A stretch of 8,560 nt of DNA. Source: Chitinivibrionia bacterium. Lineage in GTDB: Bacteria; Krumholzibacteriota; Krumholzibacteriia; WVZY01. The stretch lies in the NCBI GenBank assembly GCA_016208665.1, contig JACQXT010000108.1, positions 960-9,519 of the forward strand. The letters run 5' to 3'. A program made the position numbers and the translations under genes. Of the stretch, positions 5,765-8,560 are shown in pieces (positions within the stretch are counted from its first letter, which is position 1; each line of letters begins with the position of its first letter). The notes beneath the pieces were generated by a model that did not search any database, was not told the DNA's origin, and saw only the letters and a list, made by a program, of their open reading frames with translations.

Positions 5765-6640
5765 ATGCTGATCAGCATGACCGGCTTCGGCCAGAGCGAA
5801 GTCGCGATTCATCCATTCAGGGTATCAGTGGAAATCAGAAGCGTCAACCACCGCTTCCTCGATTTCTCGTTGAAGATTCCGAAGGCCCTCAACATCCACG
5901 AGAAGGACATCAAGGATATCATCAAGAAGGAATTGTCGCGCGGGCGGATTTCCGTTTCCATCGACATCGATGCGGAACATCCCGAGTCGCTCCTTGCGAT
6001 CAATACTCCGCTCATGGAGCGCTATTACACGGTGCTGCGGGATTTCGCCCGGAAACACCGTCTCCAAAGCGAAGTGGATATCAACACACTGGCCCTCCTG
6101 CCCGATGTATTCGTCAAGCAGAATGCGGAGACTATTTCCGAGGAGCAGTGGCCGCCGGTGCGGAACGCGCTCGTGAAGGCGCTCGGCGCGTGCATGGCCA
6201 TGCGGCTCGCCGAGGGGAAAGCGATCGAGGCCGATCTTCGAAAAAGACTCAAACGCATCGCGGCGCTCATTGCGCAGATCGAGAAGCTTGCGCCGAAGGC
6301 GCTCCAGGCGAACCGGAAATCGCTTCGCGAGCGGATAGATAGTCTCATGGCGGGGGCCGCGATCGATAACGACCGCTGGATGACGGAAATGTCCATGCTG
6401 GCGGACCGGCTCGATTTCACTGAGGAAATAACCCGCCTGAAAAGCCACGCGGCTCAGTTTACGGAGTGCCTGAACGAAGGCGGGGCGGTTTCGAAGAAGC
6501 TGACGTACATACTCCAGGAGATCCACCGCGAAGTGACGACGGCCGGGGTCAAAGCGGCCAGCACGAAGATCGTCGAGCTCGTCGTGTTCTTGAAGGAAGA
6601 ATCCGAGAAACTCCGGGAGCAGGTGCAGAATATCGAATGA
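5765..6640 (+). CDS. yicC: YicC family endoribonuclease
   Basis: YicC/YloC proteins are endoribonucleases; E. coli YicC has been linked to degradation of the small RNA RyhB. The 291-residue length is typical. The N-terminus MLISMTGFGQSE matches the family start (MTGFG), followed by SVEIRSVNHRFLDFSLKIP and RGRISVSI, and the protein ends in the family's characteristic REQVQNIE. The ATG at 5765 has AAGGAG (5751-5756) 8 nt upstream; the GTG at 5756 overlaps that SD and the ATG at 5777 is too far from it. The C-terminal motif usually close to REANTIGSKA reads REVTTAGVKAA here, so some normally conserved positions differ. It is the first gene of the operon, and its stop overlaps the gmk start as ATGA, implying coupled translation. 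Confidence 0.95.
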   Translation: MLISMTGFGQSEVAIHPFRVSVEIRSVNHRFLDFSLKIPKALNIHEKDIKDIIKKELSRGRISVSIDIDAEHPESLLAINTPLMERYYTVLRDFARKHRLQSEVDINTLALLPDVFVKQNAETISEEQWPPVRNALVKALGACMAMRLAEGKAIEADLRKRLKRIAALIAQIEKLAPKALQANRKSLRERIDSLMAGAAIDNDRWMTEMSMLADRLDFTEEITRLKSHAAQFTECLNEGGAVSKKLTYILQEIHREVTTAGVKAASTKIVELVVFLKEESEKLREQVQNIE

Positions 6641-7248
6641 AGCGTTCAAGCGCATTTCCCATCGTCGTTTCCGGCCCGTCCGGATCGGGCAAGACGACGC
6701 TGCTCGAGAAGCTGGTGCCCGCCGACCCGCGCCTGAAGCTCTCGGTCTCGGCGACGACGCGGCCCGCCCGCGAGGGCGAGCGCGAGGGGAAGGCCTATTT
6801 CTTCGTAAGCCCCGAACGGTTTGAATCGCTTAAGGATGGGGAACTCGCCGAGTGGGCGGAGGTGCACGGCTACTGGTACGGAACGCCGAAGCGGTTCCTC
6901 CGCGAACAGCTCGAAAACGGGTGCGACGTCGTCATGAACCTCGACGTCCAGGGGGGGCTGCAGGTAAAAAAGGCCTTTCCTGAAGCGGTCCTGATATTTA
7001 TCTTACCTCCGTCTTATTCCGTGCTTCGCCGGCGGATCGAGGAACGAGGCTTGGACGGGGCAGGCACGATCGAGGTCCGGCTCGAGAACGCGAGACGCGA
7101 GATCGAAGAGGCGCGCCGGTACGATTACCTGGTCGTCAACGACGGCCTCGACCAGGCGGTGGCGGATCTCGGCGCCATCATATCGGCCGAACGTTCCAGG
7201 CGGGAACGGCGCCTGGGAGAATTCATGAAGACGTTCTATGGGGCGTAA
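6637..7248 (+). CDS. gmk: Guanylate kinase
   Basis: Guanylate kinase phosphorylates GMP to GDP with ATP in the cytoplasm, an essential step of guanine nucleotide supply and recycling. The 203-residue length is normal. Visible motifs are the P-loop GPSGSGKT (13-20), the GMP-binding segment SATTRPAREGE (38-48), YFF (54-56), EVHGYWYGT (75-83), NLDVQG (101-106), the lid region IFILPPS and RRRIEERG, and DYLVVND near the C-terminus. The ATG at 6637 overlaps the yicC stop by four bases; the frame is open further upstream within yicC, but the P-loop position fits this start. rpoZ follows after 69 nt. Confidence 0.98.
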   Translation: MKRSSAFPIVVSGPSGSGKTTLLEKLVPADPRLKLSVSATTRPAREGEREGKAYFFVSPERFESLKDGELAEWAEVHGYWYGTPKRFLREQLENGCDVVMNLDVQGGLQVKKAFPEAVLIFILPPSYSVLRRRIEERGLDGAGTIEVRLENARREIEEARRYDYLVVNDGLDQAVADLGAIISAERSRRERRLGEFMKTFYGA

Positions 7249-7261
7249 GCGCGCGATGTGC

Positions 7262-7275
7262 GCCGCCGCGGCGGC
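7262..7275. repeat. Perfect 14-bp GC palindrome between gmk and rpoZ
   Basis: GCCGCCGCGGCGGC is its own reverse complement and can form a short stable hairpin in the operon mRNA, 16 nt before a T-rich stretch (TGTTTTTC). It might dampen readthrough or stabilise mRNA ends; there is no clear terminator, and function is unknown. Confidence 0.4.
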
Positions 7276-7317
7276 AGAGAACGCGGCAGGGTGTTTTTCA
7301 AGCGGAGGTGCAGATAC

Positions 7318-7566
7318 ATGAAGGATATCGTGATTATCGACAAGCTCACCGGCATCATGCCCAATAAATACGAAGCGGTCCGCATCATGGCCAAGGAGGC
7401 CAGGCGCATCAACAGCATCATGCTTCGTTCGGAGCACGCCGATGCCGATGCAAAACCGACGAACATGGCGATACAGCGAATGCTCGACAACAAGATTAAG
7501 TATGAGTACGTCGACGAGGGGCAGCAGCGGCACTACAAGGATGTCAAGTTCGAAGACGAAGGGTAG
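7318..7566 (+). CDS. rpoZ: RNA polymerase omega subunit
   Basis: Omega binds the beta' subunit and helps assembly and stability of RNA polymerase. The 82-residue protein carries the RpoZ core: PNKYEAVRIMAKEARRIN (residues 15-32, family NRFEAVxxAxxRARQ), then TNMAIQRMLDNKIKY, matching the conserved helix and tail that follow. It lies between gmk and coaBC, the usual place for rpoZ, which supports the call where sequence identity is modest. The ATG at 7318 has GGAGGTG (7304-7310) 7 nt upstream; an in-frame ATG at 7258 would add 20 Arg-rich residues and lacks this spacing. coaBC begins 6 nt after the stop. Confidence 0.87.
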   Translation: MKDIVIIDKLTGIMPNKYEAVRIMAKEARRINSIMLRSEHADADAKPTNMAIQRMLDNKIKYEYVDEGQQRHYKDVKFEDEG

Positions 7567-7572
7567 CGGCGT

Positions 7573-8560
7573 ATGGGTAATTCTCTCGAAGGTAAGAAGA
7601 TCCTTCTCGGAATTACCGGCGGCATAGCCGCCTACAAGTCGGTCTATCTGCTCCGCCTGCTCAAGCAGCGCGCCGCCGACGTGCAGGTCGTCATGACCGA
7701 GGCGGCCTGCGAGTTCGTCGCCCCGCTCACCTTCGAAACCCTTTCCGGAAGAAGCGTTCACGTCCGCATGTTCAAGCGAGGCGACTCGCCGGAGTCGCCC
7801 GTCGAGCATATCGCCCTCGCCCGGTGGCCGGACGTCGCCGTGATCGCCCCCGCGACAGCCAATACCATTTCGAAATTCGCGTACGGCACCACGGACGATC
7901 TCCTGAGCGCCGTCATCAGCGCCTATACCGGCGCCGTCGTGCTCGCCCCCGCAATGAACGACAGGATGTGGGCAAACGACGCCGTCAGGGAGAATATCGC
8001 TCGGCTGGGAAACAGGGGATTTCGCGTTATCCCTCCCGGCCAAGGGGAGCTCGCGTGCAAGGAAGAAGGCGCGGGGCGAATGGCGGAGCCCGAAGAGATC
8101 GCGGCGTTCCTCGAGAACATGTACAGCGGCGCGCTCGCCGGCATGAAGGTGCTCGTGAGCGCCGGAAGGACCGAAGAGGATCTCGACCCCGTGCGCTTCA
8201 TCTCGAACCGGTCATCCGGGAAGATGGGATTCGCGCTCGCGGCCGCGGCCCGCGACCAGGGAGCGGACGTGACCGTCGTCGCCGGCAGGGTATCGGCGCC
8301 GGCTCCGGAGGGCGTCCGGCTCGTTCGCGTGAGAACCGCCGCGGAGATGACCCGCGAGCTCAGGAGCGCGTTTCTCTCGTGCCGGGTTCTCGTCATGGCG
8401 GCCGCGGTCGGCGACTTCACGGTCGCGAAGCCGTTCGAGCAGAAGCACAAGGGAAACGAATGGACGATCACCTTCACGAGAACCGAGGATATCCTCGGCG
8501 CCCTCGGCGCGGCGAAGGGGAAACGCTTCATCATTGGGTTCGCGCTCGAGACGGAGAACG
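7573..8560 (+). CDS. coaBC: Bifunctional CoaBC: phosphopantothenoylcysteine decarboxylase / phosphopantothenate-cysteine ligase, 3' end missing
   Basis: CoaBC makes 4'-phosphopantetheine for coenzyme A: CoaB joins 4'-phosphopantothenate and cysteine using CTP, and the flavoprotein CoaC decarboxylates the product. The frame is open to the right edge, with 329 residues visible of about 400. The CoaC domain (about 1-182) shows GITGGIAAYKS (13-23), catalytic His79 in HIALARWPD, PATAN (93-97), PAMN (126-129) and Cys162 in ACKEEGAGRM. The CoaB domain starts near residue 190 with VLVSAGRTEEDLDPVRF and SNRSSGKMG (211-219), then AAAVGDF (276-282), KHK (291-293, place of the KIKK motif) and GFALET (322-327). 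AAVGDF and KHK differ slightly from common AAVADY/F and KIKK. The start at ATG 7573 lies 6 nt after rpoZ with only a weak GAAGG upstream, suggesting coupling. Confidence 0.95.
   Translation, partial: MGNSLEGKKILLGITGGIAAYKSVYLLRLLKQRAADVQVVMTEAACEFVAPLTFETLSGRSVHVRMFKRGDSPESPVEHIALARWPDVAVIAPATANTISKFAYGTTDDLLSAVISAYTGAVVLAPAMNDRMWANDAVRENIARLGNRGFRVIPPGQGELACKEEGAGRMAEPEEIAAFLENMYSGALAGMKVLVSAGRTEEDLDPVRFISNRSSGKMGFALAAAARDQGADVTVVAGRVSAPAPEGVRLVRVRTAAEMTRELRSAFLSCRVLVMAAAVGDFTVAKPFEQKHKGNEWTITFTRTEDILGALGAAKGKRFIIGFALETEN

Noticed and set aside
4158..5771. A 537-codon open frame on the plus strand opposite rqcH
   Set aside because: It is antisense to a gene with clear NFACT domains, its product is Arg/Gly-rich without any motif, and it arises from the GC-biased codon use of rqcH.

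Overview
The window is a stretch of GC-rich bacterial chromosome. It holds six recognisable housekeeping genes, one unrecognised small secreted-protein gene, and two more AT-rich non-coding blocks that look like structured RNA. The organism cannot be named from sequence alone. It is a bacterium with peptidoglycan synthesis (MurA), selenocysteine decoding (SelB) and RqcH-type ribosome rescue. The yicC-gmk-rpoZ-coaBC run with rqcH beside it resembles the neighbourhood in Firmicutes such as Bacillus subtilis and in deltaproteobacteria-like and candidate-phylum genomes. I lean towards the latter (inference): codon third positions are strongly G/C, the remA gene often found between yicC and gmk is absent, and the protein sequences are rather divergent.

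Layout: (1) 1-944 (+), the 3' three quarters of murA, cut by the left edge. (2) 1018-2796 (+), complete selB. (3) 2797-3048, an AT-richer gap with an extended -10 promoter and a roughly 190-nt leader. The leader can fold into a terminator-like hairpin, a competing upstream hairpin and a hairpin that hides the Shine-Dalgarno sequence. (4) 3049-3432 (+), a 127-residue protein with a signal peptide and no recognised family. (5) 3433-3923, 490 nt without a gene but dense in perfect or near-perfect hairpins on the plus strand, ending in a good intrinsic terminator at 3815-3845; a candidate unassigned non-coding RNA. (6) 3924-5651 (-), a divergent rqcH. (7) 5652-5764, a 113-bp divergent promoter region. 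(8) 5765-8560 (+), the tight operon yicC-gmk-rpoZ-coaBC, with coaBC cut by the right edge.

The housekeeping genes serve cell-wall precursor synthesis (murA), selenoprotein translation (selB), quality control of stalled 50S subunits (rqcH), RNA turnover (yicC), GMP phosphorylation (gmk), RNA polymerase assembly (rpoZ) and coenzyme A synthesis (coaBC). They are ordinary. The part least explained by known families is 2800-3920: a secreted orphan protein set between two structured RNA regions, with a shared 10-mer (CTAACAGCTT) and 8-mer (GCTGTTAC) on both sides. I did not recognise a riboswitch class, tRNA-Sec, tmRNA, RNase P RNA or 6S RNA in it.
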